NCBI GenBank assembly: GCA_003427395.1
Contig: BFEA01000245.1
Coordinates: 45,380-104,741 of the forward strand
Length of the DNA: 59,362 nucleotides
DNA from: Chara braunii
Taxonomy: Eukaryota; Streptophyta; Charophyceae; Charales; Characeae
Reading direction: 5' to 3'
The position numbers were made by a program, and so were the translations under genes. This document shows positions 44,645-55,093 of the stretch, one piece after another (the first letter of the stretch is position 1; each line of letters starts with the position of its first letter). The notes under the pieces were generated by a model that saw only the letters and a program-made list of their open reading frames with translations, was not told where the DNA came from and did not search any database.

Positions 44645-45626
44645 NNNNNNNNNNNNNNNNNNNNNNNNNNNNNNNNNNNNNNNNNNNNNNNNNNNNNNNN
44701 NNNNNNNNNNNNNNNNNNNNNNNNNNNNNNNNNNNNNNNNNNNNNNNNNNNNNNNNNNNNNNNNNNNNNNNNNNNNNNNNNNNNNNNNNNNNNNNNNNNN
44801 NNNNNNNNNNNNNNNNNNNNNNNNNNNNNNNNNNNNNNNNNNNNNNNNNNNNNNNNNNNNNNNNNNNNNNNNNNNNNNNNNNNNNNNNNNNNNNNNNNNN
44901 NNNNNNNNNNNNNNNNNNNNNNNNNNNNNNNNNNNNNNNNNNNNNNNNNNNNNNNNNNNNNNNNNNNNNNNNNNNNNNNNNNNNNNNNNNNNNNNNNNNN
45001 NNNNNNNNNNNNNNNNNNNNNNNNNNNNNNNNNNNNNNNNNNNNNNNNNNNNNNNNNNNNNNNNNNNNNNNNNNNNNNNNNNNNNNNNNNNNNNNNNNNN
45101 NNNNNNNNNNNNNNNNNNNNNNNNNNNNNNNNNNNNNNNNNNNNNNNNNNNNNNNNNNNNNNNNNNNNNNNNNNNNNNNNNNNNNNNNNNNNNNNNNNNN
45201 NNNNNNNNNNNNNNNNNNNNNNNNNNNNNNNNNNNNNNNNNNNNNNNNNNNNNNNNNNNNNNNNNNNNNNNNNNNNNNNNNNNNNNNNNNNNNNNNNNNN
45301 NNNNNNNNNNNNNNNNNNNNNNNNNNNNNNNNNNNNNNNNNNNNNNNNNNNNNNNNNNNNNNNNNNNNNNNNNNNNNNNNNNNNNNNNNNNNNNNNNNNN
45401 NNNNNNNNNNNNNNNNNNNNNNNNNNNNNNNNNNNNNNNNNNNNNNNNNNNNNNNNNNNNNNNNNNNNNNNNNNNNNNNNNNNNNNNNNNNNNNNNNNNN
45501 NNNNNNNNNNNNNNNNNNNNNNNNNNNNNNNNNNNNNNNNNNNNNNNNNNNNNNNNNNNNNNNNNNNNNNNNNNNNNNNNNNNNNNNNNNNNNNNNNNNN
45601 NNNNNNNNNNNNNNNNNNNNNNNNNN
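44645..45626. other. Assembly gap (N run) after an A homopolymer
   Basis: 982 N bases follow a run of about 28 A. The 3' LTR crosses the same point (59008-59037, A-rich), so 59038-59362 should represent sequence missing from the start of this gap. Confidence 0.95.
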
Positions 45627-45894
45627 CGCGGATCTAGCCGCGGCCTCGGTCCAGATGCAAGTTTAGAAGCATCAGGACTGTGAATAGACTGCAGACTGGA
45701 AAAAGGCTTGGTACAGTCGTTTCGGGGCTGCGTCTGGCCGCGGGTGAAGGCCAGATGCACTGCCAAGGTTCAGAGCTTGGTTCCGCTAGGGAAACATCAA
45801 ATTCTTGACCCTTGATCGCGAGTTTGATCTAGGGCCAGACTCTATTCCGGGATTTGGCTGGGGGCAAAGTAGCTGCCCTCAGCCTTCAGCCAGC

Positions 45895-45902
45895 TATAAA
45901 AG
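45895..45902 (+). promoter_or_regulatory. TATA box in element 3's 5' LTR
   Basis: TATAAAAG in a GC-rich surround (CAGC before, CTAGCC after) is a good match to a plant TATA box. Transcription would be expected to begin about 30 bases downstream, near 45925-45935, defining the U3/R boundary. This is inference from the motif only. Confidence 0.5.
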
Positions 45903-46170
45903 CTAGCCTACCACCCAACAGCCTCACACTTGTGGCAATGCTGCTGGGGCATTCTACTCGAGTAGGTGCTGGTTGGCTGGCTGCTGGTGTGATGAGGCGA
46001 AGTGCTGAAGGTCTGAAGAAGCACTTGGAGGAAGGAGGAGGCAGCCATAGCTAAAGGTTGGGAGCTTCTTGCCCCACCTTCTGTGCTGTGCTGCAGGCTG
46101 TGGGGAAGCCGTGGCCTTGAGGTTGCTGCTGGTTTTTTAGGAAGGGCGGCGGGAGCGCTGGTACTCTTAG

Positions 46171-46300
46171 CGGAACAGCGAAAGCGCTGCCGAAATTGTG
46201 CAACGGCAGCGCCGGTATTCTTGGCGGTACAGTGGAAGCGCTGCCGAAATTGTGCGGCGGCAGCACCGATTTTCTCAGCGGTACAGCGGGGGTGCTATTG
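46171..46300 (+). repeat. 54-bp tandem repeat (GAAGCGCTGCCGAAATTGTG unit)
   Basis: Two full units (46171-46224 and 46225-46278) and a partial third. Each has CGGNACAG, GAAGCGCTGCCGAAATTGTG and CGGCAGC. The core recalls the GGGAAGCGCTGCCGAAATTT pair in element 2's LTRs. Confidence 0.75.
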
Positions 46301-47762
46301 GATTGTGTGGCAACAATATTTTGCACAGGACTGCGAGATGGGGGGTTGAACATTGCCGCAGGGACGATACCGCCAAGGTGGAGGTGCACTTTGTAATAGA
46401 AAGGGTGTGGCGATCGTCTTGTTGAGGACGTTGCGGCACACGGTACCTGTAAGGACTGTTAAGCCCGCTGTTATTTTTTTTGCAGTACACTAAGTAAGCG
46501 GGGATTGGGTCCGAGACCACCAAGTATTGCGGCAGGCAGGTGGTGGCCTGACTTGGTATTTGGTGGGTTGAATCAGTACTGTCTTTGGTGGAAGGTGTGA
46601 CATTGAGGCTGTGGGATTTGAGAGTGCGACGCCCTCCTCAACGGTGGGATCGCTTCTTTGTTGGTGAGCGACGCTTCAGTTAGAGGTGGCGGTTGAAGGA
46701 GGGTGTGACCCATCCTTGTGAGTGGCCACAACGAGAGTTTCGCGGCCGAACTTTTTTCAGCAAATACTTGGCTTTCTTGAGTGAGCCTTCAAGGAATTCA
46801 CTCAAGGTCAGTGCGACTCAGCTCCTCTGCACACCCGCGTGAACCCACACATTGCATGACCTTGCTTTGAATTCATGGGAAAAGGTAGAGCAAGATTGTG
46901 ACGTCATGCGTATGAAGAAAGGGCTGACTTGTTTGGGGGATGGATGAATCTCTGGATTATTTCTTTTCCTGATTGTGCAGGTAGGTTGGGAGATGCATGT
47001 GAGAAGGAATCAACATTGTTTGCTCGAGATAATAATGGGGATGCTTACCTCTCTCTCACTNAACCTGAATGCANGTNACGNAAAAGAGGNGGAACAAAAA
47101 TAATAACGGGAGTGCGAANGNACNNGTGCNGGAAGAACGNAGGNCGTGGGAAAATTAAAAGAAGAGAAGACAAGGGAACACCTTAGTANCTTCCCAAGAA
47201 CTCCCCCATTCTATCCCGAACGACCANTATCCTTCTATGCCCGTCTAGAAATATTTTACTNCTTTCTCTTCTTAATTCGTCTAAGTCGACCCTTAGCCGG
47301 GNAGGNATAGAGCGGTTGTCTGCACCTAGGGTCTAGGCTTCTTCTCTCTAGGAGGCATCCGAGGCGGGGGTTCGTTGCCTTAGGGGCCGGCCCTGTTAGC
47401 GACTCGGAGCGGACCGCTTATGCGGGGGGATACCATGCTGTTGCGGTGGAGCCAGCCCAACTTCTGAGTCCTGAACAATGTGTTCGGGCGAGGGGAAGGG
47501 GTATTCCAGACCACTTCCTAGAGGGTAGGGGGTCTTGAAGCCCTGTTGGGTGGCCATATTAGGTGCCACCTACGTGTGGGAGGGTTGGCGCTACAAGAAG
47601 CCCTGCCCGTGATTCAACTAGTGTTAAAAGAAGTGCAAATAGGCACTACTTTCGCGGACGGACTGTGACACAAGAATCACGGCCCGAAAAGGGGAGTAAA
47701 GATTGAACATGGAAATGAATATATCTGAGTTATTTTGACAGAGTTACCGCTTCGTTGTCCAG
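46301..47762. other. LTR sequence without a recognisable gene
   Basis: About 1.4 kb of 5' LTR between the tandem repeat and ORF A, with scattered N bases at 47061-47302. Frames are short and interrupted. A CTGATTGTGCAG splice-acceptor-like string occurs near 46970. Nothing else is supported. Confidence 0.4.
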
Positions 47763-48266
47763 ATGTTTGCGGAGACATTGATTCTCCGATTTTTCGGCAC
47801 ACGCGAGGCGGAAGCTAATTGGTTAGCGGTGCCGACACGATCCCGCGCCGGCACGACACGGAGAGGAAGGCTGGTATACAACCCTCTACAGGTTTACTCG
47901 GAACGGGACGTGCCACGATTCTGGGAAGGGAGCGCGAGAAAACCACCGCGGAGTTATATTTTTTTGGTCGAGCCAGGCCAATATATTGTACGATATGACT
48001 TTGCGATTCCGAATCCATCACGAGATTATGGAGACATGCACTTAGTTGTGGTTCACGAGGACTGTCCAGAAGTAGAGAACATTCCTGAGGTTAGAGGGAT
48101 GTTCCTCTATATTGTACTCCATTTGAATGATTTGCAAGGTCCGTTCGGCCTCCTTCATCATGTGAGACGGGTCCGAGCGAATAAATTTAATATCATACGC
48201 TCGGAACGTTTCGACGTCACTGCGTTTTATGATGAGGCTTTTGAAATTTATGAGCGACTCTTCTAA
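47763..48266 (+). CDS. LTR ORF A, uncharacterised 167-residue protein
   Basis: An intact frame starting MFAETLILRF and ending YERLF, with an upstream in-frame stop at about 47736. It is Arg-rich in its first 70 residues, then mixed alpha/beta in character (PRSYIFLVEPGQYIVRYDF; GDMHLVVVHED; RGMFLYIVLHLND). No signal peptide, transmembrane segment or zinc motif is seen, and I recognise no family. It lies 18 bases upstream of ORF B, with which it shares an ordered set of short motifs. Being open in an LTR whose neighbouring pol frames already carry stops makes it notable. A spurious frame is possible but less likely at this length in pair with ORF B. Confidence 0.5.
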   Translation: MFAETLILRFFGTREAEANWLAVPTRSRAGTTRRGRLVYNPLQVYSERDVPRFWEGSARKPPRSYIFLVEPGQYIVRYDFAIPNPSRDYGDMHLVVVHEDCPEVENIPEVRGMFLYIVLHLNDLQGPFGLLHHVRRVRANKFNIIRSERFDVTAFYDEAFEIYERLF

Positions 48267-48283
48267 CAGGTGGCTTCTTCGGT

Positions 48284-48745
48284 ATGCAGATGCCTAGCGG
48301 ACGGCGGGACTGCACCCAGGCCAGATATCTACTGATTCGCGACACTACGGACGAGGAGCTGATCGGGCGAGCAGAGCGACTATTACTGGTTCGAGATGGA
48401 GTGCCCACACGCTGGGTTGGATTTATCGGCCTGCTCAGTGATGGGCAGAGATTTTTTCCCAACTCGCGCGCAGATGTTCGTGCCAATGTGGCTCGACTTC
48501 CGGGAGAAGTTCATGGATATACCTTGTACTTCCATCGCGCGAGCAACCTCCAATGCCTTTCTCGGATCTTTGTGAGCATCAAAATTACCCTATCCGGGGA
48601 GCGCTACGGCATCATCCGGATTAAAGAAACCACTACCACGCACTTGTTTCGGATGCGCCAACCGTTCCGCGCCATAGTTTGGAGGCTCGCCTCACGGGTG
48701 GTTTCTCTCTATAACACGCGGAAGGTCCGAGTTATGCGGAGGTAG
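48284..48745 (+). CDS. LTR ORF B, uncharacterised 153-residue protein
   Basis: Intact frame starting MQMPSGRRDC; the second ATG (48290) is an alternative start. It contains RYLLIRDTTDEELIGRAERL, VGFIGLLSDGQRFFPN, PGEVHGYTLYF and YGIIRIKE. Directly after its TAG another frame reads on for about 33 residues (RVSTLTFDDEELTRLDRIEVE), suggesting that a recent frameshift near 48745 removed an acidic C-terminus. No family is recognised. Motifs shared in order with ORF A include VP..W, (Y/F)I.L...GQ, PN..R, EV.G..LY, LQ and IIR..E. Confidence 0.5.
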   Translation: MQMPSGRRDCTQARYLLIRDTTDEELIGRAERLLLVRDGVPTRWVGFIGLLSDGQRFFPNSRADVRANVARLPGEVHGYTLYFHRASNLQCLSRIFVSIKITLSGERYGIIRIKETTTTHLFRMRQPFRAIVWRLASRVVSLYNTRKVRVMRR

Positions 48746-48849
48746 ACGTGTCTCCACCTTGACTTTTGATGACGAGGAGCTTACGCGACTCGATCGGATC
48801 GAGGTAGAGGCCCGTGAGGGCCGACAGGTTTATCCTGGCTGAGCACACC

Positions 48850-49962
48850 CTCTCGAGTCAGGTGCAGTGGTAAGTGGTTCTTTTGTAGGGCCACATCTAC
48901 GTGACTCTACAAGGGTAATAATAACCAAAAAAAACAACAATCTTGCGTAGGTAGGCCAACCAGATGGAAAGTATTTGGATTACCCCGATGATGGCACTAT
49001 CATGCTTATGCATTGAGGGGTAATCGATCGGTGAAAAATGAGTCGAGCAAAATAAAAACCGAACACCTGAGAAGGTGTCCAGTAAAACGGCAAAGGCGAA
49101 GTATCAGGAGATGAAACATCTCCATGCTGAATATCTGGTGTTGGGGATGGGTACTTTGTCATTCGTGGAACGGAGAGAGTAATTATTGCCTAGGAGGACG
49201 AATCGACCGACAGAATTGTCAGTCACTCCCCCGAATAGATGTATGCGGTACGACAATATGGTCGAACTGGGAGTTCAAACGCCGACCAGGAGCCAGATCA
49301 CTTGTTGATCTGCATGGTACCAGTGATATTTATTTATATAAGCTGTGCGTAACGGATCTTCTGTCTTCGGACGACAGTAACATTGTCTCTCCGGTCATGC
49401 AAGCAGGAAATGATAACCTTGGCAGGTCGTCTCGTCAAGTCGAAATGTTGTTTATGAGTATGAGATTATAACGGTACTATGATTATACATAGGATTTCAT
49501 GTTTGGTCGAGGCCGTCCTAGTCGACTGATGCTCGTTCGTACCGAGGAGATTAGCGCCCTCGGGAACGGACGACGTTCGGGTCCACTTGGCGTTAACCAA
49601 GCGTACCTATACTCCAGTGAGCGAGCAAGCGCCCTCGGCTGACCTACCTCTGCAATTGCATGTAAAAACTTTCGCATGTGGGTTGGTAGTTCGACGGGAA
49701 TACACCCCTAAGGGTGGTGACAGCCCCTTAGGGAAGGTAAGATGTGCCCCGCGAGAAACTATCCTGTCGTAGGGGACCGTGGGATGTACACCTGGCGCAC
49801 CCGGCTAGAGCGGCGAAGGGACAATGCAATCACGTCCGTCTCGGCGGTTCGTGGGATTATTTATGCGTCGTCCTAAGTTGTCTCTTAATTTTGTTTGGTT
49901 ATAACTCCTGTGTGACATAGCCGGGAGGGCCCTTGCTCACGCGGGGGCCGATGCGCTCGACA
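48850..49962. other. 3' part of element 3's 5' LTR, non-coding
   Basis: No gene is seen. An AATAAAAA poly(A)-signal-like string occurs near 49051. Short inverted repeats occur at CACCTGAGAAGGTGTC (49065-49080) and GAGATGAAACATCTC (49110-49124). The last 300 bp resemble the end of element 2's LTR. Confidence 0.45.
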
Positions 49963-49964
49963 GA

Positions 49965-49984
49965 TGGCGCCGTTGCCGGGGATC
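49965..49984 (+). promoter_or_regulatory. Primer-binding site, tRNA-Asp (20/20)
   Basis: TGGCGCCGTTGCCGGGGATC is the exact complement of the 3' end, including CCA, of plant tRNA-Asp as I know it. Two bases separate it from the LTR end CA. It fixes the LTR boundary and the element's orientation. Confidence 0.9.
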
Positions 49985-50134
49985 GACGGTGAATTACCAT
50001 TGTCCCTGGTGGAACGACACTCGGAAAAAGNATNGTTATNGNGATTTTNAGTATTGTGTATTATTTGTTTGGATTGAAAGTAGTCAGTGGTTATTAATGT
50101 CTGGGAAAAGAAAGAAGGCAAGGTTTGGAGTGAA

Positions 50135-50590
50135 TTGTTGGAATCTATTTGACACTTGGACATGTGGGTTTGTCGTGTTGATCCACTCAAGATGACGGGA
50201 GGAAATGCTGATCCCGCAAATAGTAATGCAGGGGATCGTCGCAATGATATTCTGGAACTTGCACGAGCTATTCGTGAGGCTGATAATCAGAAGGCACAGT
50301 TGCCGAAGGTTCAAGTTCCCCTTTTCGATGGCACCAATGCCTCAGTATGGGGGTTTGTCGTGTTGTTGGAATCTATTTGACACTTGGACATGTGGGTTTG
50401 TCATGTTGATCCTCTCAAGATGACGGGAGGAAATGCTGATCCCGCAAATAGTAATGCAGGGGATCGTCGCAATGATATTATGGAACTCGCACGAGCCATT
50501 CGTGAGGATGATAATCAGAAGACACAGTTGTCGAAGGTTCAAGTTCCCCTCTTCGATGGCACCAACGCCTCAGCATGGGCGGACAAGTTT
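50135..50590 (+). repeat. 228-bp tandem duplication at the start of gag
   Basis: TTGTTGGAATCTATTTGACA begins at 50135 and again at 50363, exactly 228 bp (76 codons) apart. The second unit runs to about 50574. Copies differ at about a dozen sites. The gag ATG is duplicated (50192 and 50420). A TGA between the copies keeps the first unit from fusing to the second. Confidence 0.9.
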
Positions 50591-51901
50591 GAATAATTGG
50601 GCAGTTGTTGCGAATGGTCGAGTGAGAAGATGCTTCAAATGGTGAAGCGATATTGTATGGTCGAGTACAAAGAGGAGGTGTCGGAGTTGGTGAAAGCTTC
50701 GCGCGACTGGCCGGACTTTAAGGCCAAATTATTGGACAAGTACCAGTTGGGGGATCAACTGCTCGATCTGGCGGACTTACGGAAGGTTAGTTGTCGGAAG
50801 TTTGGTATGGCCAAACAGTTTCTTACGGAGTTTGAGCGGGTTGCGCGCTTAGTACCCGATGTTCCAGATAAGGATTGGTGCCTCATCTTCCTCGAAAAAT
50901 CTTCGGAAGTTGAGCAGCGAGAACTGATGAAGGATATGACGGGGCGATACGACTGGCCAAACATAAAGGAAAATTTGTTGGCCGAAAGTTTCGACCAAAT
51001 GCTTTACCGTCTTCTGAAGCAGCAAAAGGAGGACCGTGAGAAGGAAGGGGTAAGCGCGGACAAGGATCAAGCCGTTTACAAGACCCTGACTTACATGCGG
51101 AACATGATGGCCGACATGAAGGAGGAAAGGTTAAAGCTACAAGTGATGATGGTCCAGACAAAAGGAGGGAAAAGGAAGGGGAAAGCACCCGTTATGGAGG
51201 AAGTGAGTGATAGCAGCAGTGAAGAGGAAGACGAGGAGGAAGAGGAGTCTCCTTATAAATTGACCAAAGCAGAACGGAAGGCCCTGAACCAGATACGTGG
51301 AGGGCAGGGCACTAGCAAAAAGCAACGAAACAATAATGGAGGAGGTGGACAAGGAAGCAACCAGGAACAAGTGGCGCAGACCCCTCCTCAGCAACCCCAA
51401 CCTCAGGCAGGAGGCCGGGGCCAAGGTCGAGGTAGAGGCGAAGGCAATGGGGGAGGCCGAGGAAATGGGGGCGGCCGAGGCAATTGGCAGAATTGGTTTT
51501 GCAGGTATTGTGGCCAAGCTGGACATGGGATACGATTTTGTCAGACCGTTACCAAAGATGAAAATGATAAGGTTATATATACGAATATCCGAGGCGTGGT
51601 CTACGACTTTGAAGGGAATCTCATCGATCCCAATGTGGAGGGAGGAATGAAGAAGGAAGCTTTCCGACGTATGGGGCGAGATTTTCCAACAACTTTTCGA
51701 CTGACTTCTCCGGAAGAGGTCGAACAGATTGAGTTGGAAGCGACGATGGAGTCATGGACAATTGAGGATGCCAAGGCTGGAGATGAAGGGTTGAGCAAAG
51801 AGCAGGAAGAGATACTGCAGCGAGCTCAAGCAGTGGTCAGAAAAATGACTCGATGTAGGGAAGCTTTTGTTCAAATATGCGCCGAAATGAATGAAGAATG
51901 A
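50420..51901 (+). pseudogene. Element 3 gag (one premature stop)
   Basis: It starts MTGGNADPANSN at 50420. VQVPLFDGTNASAWADKFE is followed by TAA (50594-50596), probably from CAA, and then the same frame is open for 434 codons. Helical capsid segments (about 50600-51010) precede a charged hinge, an acidic run, Gln/Gly-rich and Arg/Gly-rich stretches, and a perfect CCHC knuckle CRYCGQAGHGIRFC (51500-51541). It ends at TGA 51899 with the frame remaining open beyond. About 494 residues, a usual size for plant Ty3 gag. It forms the particle and binds element RNA. I place the start at 50420 because upstream codons include the duplication and a stop. Confidence 0.85.
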
Positions 51902-53200
51902 CTAGGGCTTCCCCAAGTTTTTCTGTTTGGAGGATGGAACAGAGACAGCCAAGGAGGTCTTACTGATGGTACCTCATCACAGCCTGGATCGTCGTCGGCA
52001 GGGCATTTGATGGCCACCACAGTTTTGTCCCGTCGTGCTTTCAAGCGACCTGCCACCGCTGGTCTCCCACAAGCTTGGAAGGCTCGAAGGCCGCCGCGGC
52101 CAAGGGCAGCGCCAGAAGAGGGACCAAGTCAGCCTCGGGAAACCAAGACAGTTTCAATTGAAGAAGACGATGGTGAGGAGGACGAATTGTTGCGGGCCGA
52201 GGATGAGCGGCAGGCCAAACAACGGGCCATGGAGAGGGAGCCGGAAATGGGCAAGGCCGATATTGGGGAAGGTGAGTTGAAAAAAAAGAAGCAAGTTTAC
52301 ACGATTCCGGTAGAGCAAGGGCTGGATATTGAGCAAATCGTGGATCGGATTTTGGAGAGCCAACGCGATTTGTTCACGCTCAAGGAATTCTTGGCCGCGT
52401 CACTGAAAATCCGAGAGGAGTTCAGACACCGACTGTCAAGGAAAAAGGTGATGACGGTTAAAATGAGTGATATCTTTCCCTAAGAGATTAGTTGGGCTCC
52501 GCCTGGGACAAAAATGGACTGGCACTGTGTAGCTACTGGGTTGTTGAAAGTGCAAATTGGGTCATGTGAATATTCAACTCTCATCGATGATGGAGCTGAA
52601 ATGAACATTATACGGGAAAAAGAAGCCATGGGGGCAGGAGTCAACATCAATCGAGCAGATACTGGATTCCTGGTGGGTGCAAGTGGGATAACTCCCTTTT
52701 GCGGAACGGCGAGTGACGTGACGGTACAGGTTGGTAAAGTCAAAGTCCGTTCTTATTTCTCTGTGCTACCCAGGGTTGAGCATGCCGTGTTGTTGGGCAT
52801 AGTTTTTCTATGTCGATCAGAATCCATCATCTTTAACAAGCACGATGGTACTATGATCGTGGTTTTGTGTGACCCCGTATGTGGCTATTACGAGGTGCTG
52901 AAGTGTGAGAACACAAGACCAACCAACTCAAGGAACCGACTCAATCCGGGGTCCTACTCTTTCACGGAATCCGAAAGACTCGGAAGGGAGAAGGAATCCC
53001 TCGGAGAAGAGAGCGATCCCCATGAATTTTTTCTTGCTCTACCCCACATCTCTCAAGCAATCGAGTTCGTTGCGACAGACTCGTCGGTGGATCCCAAGTT
53101 GGCCCAAACATTAACAGAGATTGTGGCAGGAGAAGGCGGGACAGGTCTTCTGAGGGTGATGCATCGGCGGAGCCAGAAGCCAAGCAAGGGCCTTTTTTAG
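51902..53200 (+). pseudogene. Element 3 protease region
   Basis: Same frame as gag, separated only by the TGA at 51899. It reads LGLPQVFLFGGW..., a Pro/Arg-rich linker and an acidic/basic linker, then DIEQIVDRILESQRDLFTLKEFLA. TAA at 52481 interrupts it. MDWHCVATGLLKVQIGSCEYSTLIDDGAEMNII (52514-) is the aspartic protease; its active site reads Asp-Asp-Gly where Asp-Ser/Thr-Gly is usual. It ends at TAG 53198, where a frame change leads to RT. Confidence 0.75.
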
Positions 53201-53264
53201 AGGTGGACGACTTGGAGTTGGAGCGAAACGTAAGTACAAGAGAGTAGGCGAGAAAGCACGGCCA

Positions 53265-54440
53265 GTGCCCGTCTTGATCACGCAAGAGGAAGAAGTGTAT
53301 TATAAAGAAGAAAGGGAGTGGATCAGGATGAGGAAAGAAAAGAGTATGAAGGCACCATGTCGATTGACGGAGGAGAGGATTAAGAATATGATCATTAGAG
53401 AGGAAGGGTCTCTTACTGGGAAGGAGGTGGACTTCCTTGTAAGTGTCATGAAGAAAACTCATCTGCCTTACGCCTTCGATGATGACAAGCGAGGGAGGCT
53501 TGACGTTGACATGATTCCGATGATCAGGGTTCATACGGTACCTCACGAGCCGTGGAACATACGAGGTCCGCGTTATCCAAATCCGAATGATCATCGTAGA
53601 GTCGTTGAATATTTGGATGGTAAGATTCGAACAAAGGTCACGGATTACTCATATGGACCATATGCGTCCCCTTGGTTTTGTTTCGTCAAGCCAAATGGTG
53701 TATTGCGATGGGTGCAGAATTTGCAGAAGCTGAACTCAGTGACGGTTCGTGATGCCGGAGGACTTCCACATGCCGATCAGTTGTCTGAGTCGTGCGCAGG
53801 CAGACCTATCATCACTCTCATTGACTTGTACTCAGGATATGATCAATTCCCTCTCTATACGGCAGACAGGCCGATGGCGGCCATGCATACGTCGAGGGGA
53901 TTAATTCATATGTGTGCGGCGCCTAAGGAATGGACGAACGTCGTAGCAATTGTTCAGAGATATATGATGAGAGTCATGCAACCACTTTGTCCGGACGTAA
54001 CCTCCCCTTATATCGATGACTTGGCCATACCTGGGCCGCGCGTGAAGGATGAGACGGAGGTGCTGCCAGACGTTCGAAAGTTTGTTTGGGAGCACGTTCG
54101 TAACGTGGAGAAGGTCTTGTCCAAGTTAAAGGAGTACAACCTCACCGCCAGCAGTGTCAAATCTCGGCATTGTATGCGTGAGGCAACTATCTTGGGCTTC
54201 TTCTGCGATGAGAAGGGTCGTCCGCCAGATTCCAAGAAGACAAACAAGATTCTGGAATGGCCGACTCCGCTTAAGTCCATCACTGATGTGCGCAGTTTTT
54301 TGGGGACTTGCGGATTCTGGCGCATTTTCATTCGCAAGTTCGCCACAAGGGTGGAGCACCTACGGAAGTTGGTGCGTAAAAATCAGGAATGGGAATGGGG
54401 TCCAAAGCAGCAGGCGGCAGTCGACGACATCAAGGCATAA
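53265..54440 (+). pseudogene. Element 3 reverse transcriptase (long open frame)
   Basis: 391 open codons. DGKIRTKVTDYS...SPWFCFVKPNGVLRWVQNLQKLN is the fingers region. ITLIDLYSGYDQFPL carries the first catalytic Asp, and TSPYIDDLAIPGP carries the catalytic Asp pair (Tyr-Ile-Asp-Asp). Then come the thumb KLKEYNLTASSVKSRHC...ILGFFCDEKGRPPDSKKTNKILEWP and the connection RSFLGTCGFWRIF. Active-site residues are present. It ends at TAA 54438, with a frame change into RNase H at about 54430-54460. Confidence 0.9.
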
Positions 54441-55000
54441 TTCCGAGAAGGAGGGTTGATCCTGGGGTTTCGTACTTTGACAATGACCCGAATCGGCCCT
54501 TTGTGGTTGAAACGGATGCAGGTCCCACAGCATTGGGTGGAGTCCTCATCCAAAAGGACGGAGAAGGGCGAGAAAGGCCATTGAGATTTGAAAGTCGAAC
54601 ATTGAATGAGGCGGAACGGAAGTATTCCCAATTTGAGAAGGAAACCCTTGCAATGCTTTATTGCTTCAGGATCTTCCGAAACTACGTGTTAGGAAGACGG
54701 TTCGTACTGCGGGTTGATCCGACTGCCCTGGCGCAGTCATTGAAGAATTATTCTCCCTCGGATCCAACTATTGCTCGATGGTTGATCTATATCTGGATGT
54801 TCGATTTCGAGATCGAGCGTATTGCGAGAACACAAAATCGAGCCGACGGATTGAGTCGGATCGAGTGGGACTCCTCGAAAGATCAGGCAGAAGACTCGGT
54901 CCTTGTGGATGGGTTTCTGGAGACGGACGAGCAACAGCTGAGTATCAATGTTTGGGAATACATCAGTAATGCGTCGTCCCGACCTGGGAAGTCTATCTGA
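54389..55000 (+). pseudogene. Element 3 RNase H
   Basis: FVVETDAGPTALGGVLIQKD (first Asp), EAERKYSQFEKETLAMLYCF (Glu), RRFVLRVDPTALAQSL (Asp) and NRADGLSRIEWD (last Asp) are all present, so the catalytic set looks complete. The domain itself starts near 54465; codons before it overlap the end of the RT frame. Separation from RT by one frame change and from integrase by another suggests two recent indels. Confidence 0.85.
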
Positions 55001-55093
55001 AGTTCGCCGAGTTCTTATCAAAAGTGTGTAGAGCTGGTGATGAGGGAACCCTTTTTTTAGGAGGATCCTTGGGGTGAACGGTTTGCTGAGCGA

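Larger units (their letters stand above)
43776..49962 (+). repeat. Element 3, 5' LTR (about 6.2 kb including an N gap)
   Basis: It starts TGTCGGGGCAGAAACCC and ends ...GCTCGACA two bases before the primer site. 43776-44644 matches 58173 to about 59030. Beyond the N run the LTR assignment rests on continuity up to the primer site, and on similarity of 49650-49962 to the end of element 2's LTR (shared GGGATACACCC-like, GGTGACAGC and GATGCGCTCGA blocks at 17587-17791). It contains a tRNA-like element, a TATA box and two intact reading frames. Confidence 0.65.

Noticed and set aside
44570-45766. Frames of 355 and 383 codons across the N run
   Set aside because: Almost entirely N; they exist only because undefined codons are not read as stops.
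48267-48289. A short intron between ORF A and ORF B (GTGGCTTCTTCGGTATGCAG)
   Set aside because: Bounded by GT and AG but only about 20 bases long, far below the minimum for spliceosomal introns.
53265-54440. Pararetrovirus or retrovirus insertion
   Set aside because: Flanking LTRs, a tRNA-Asp primer site and the order protease-RT-RNase H-integrase identify a Ty3 retrotransposon, and no envelope-like or movement-protein frame is seen.
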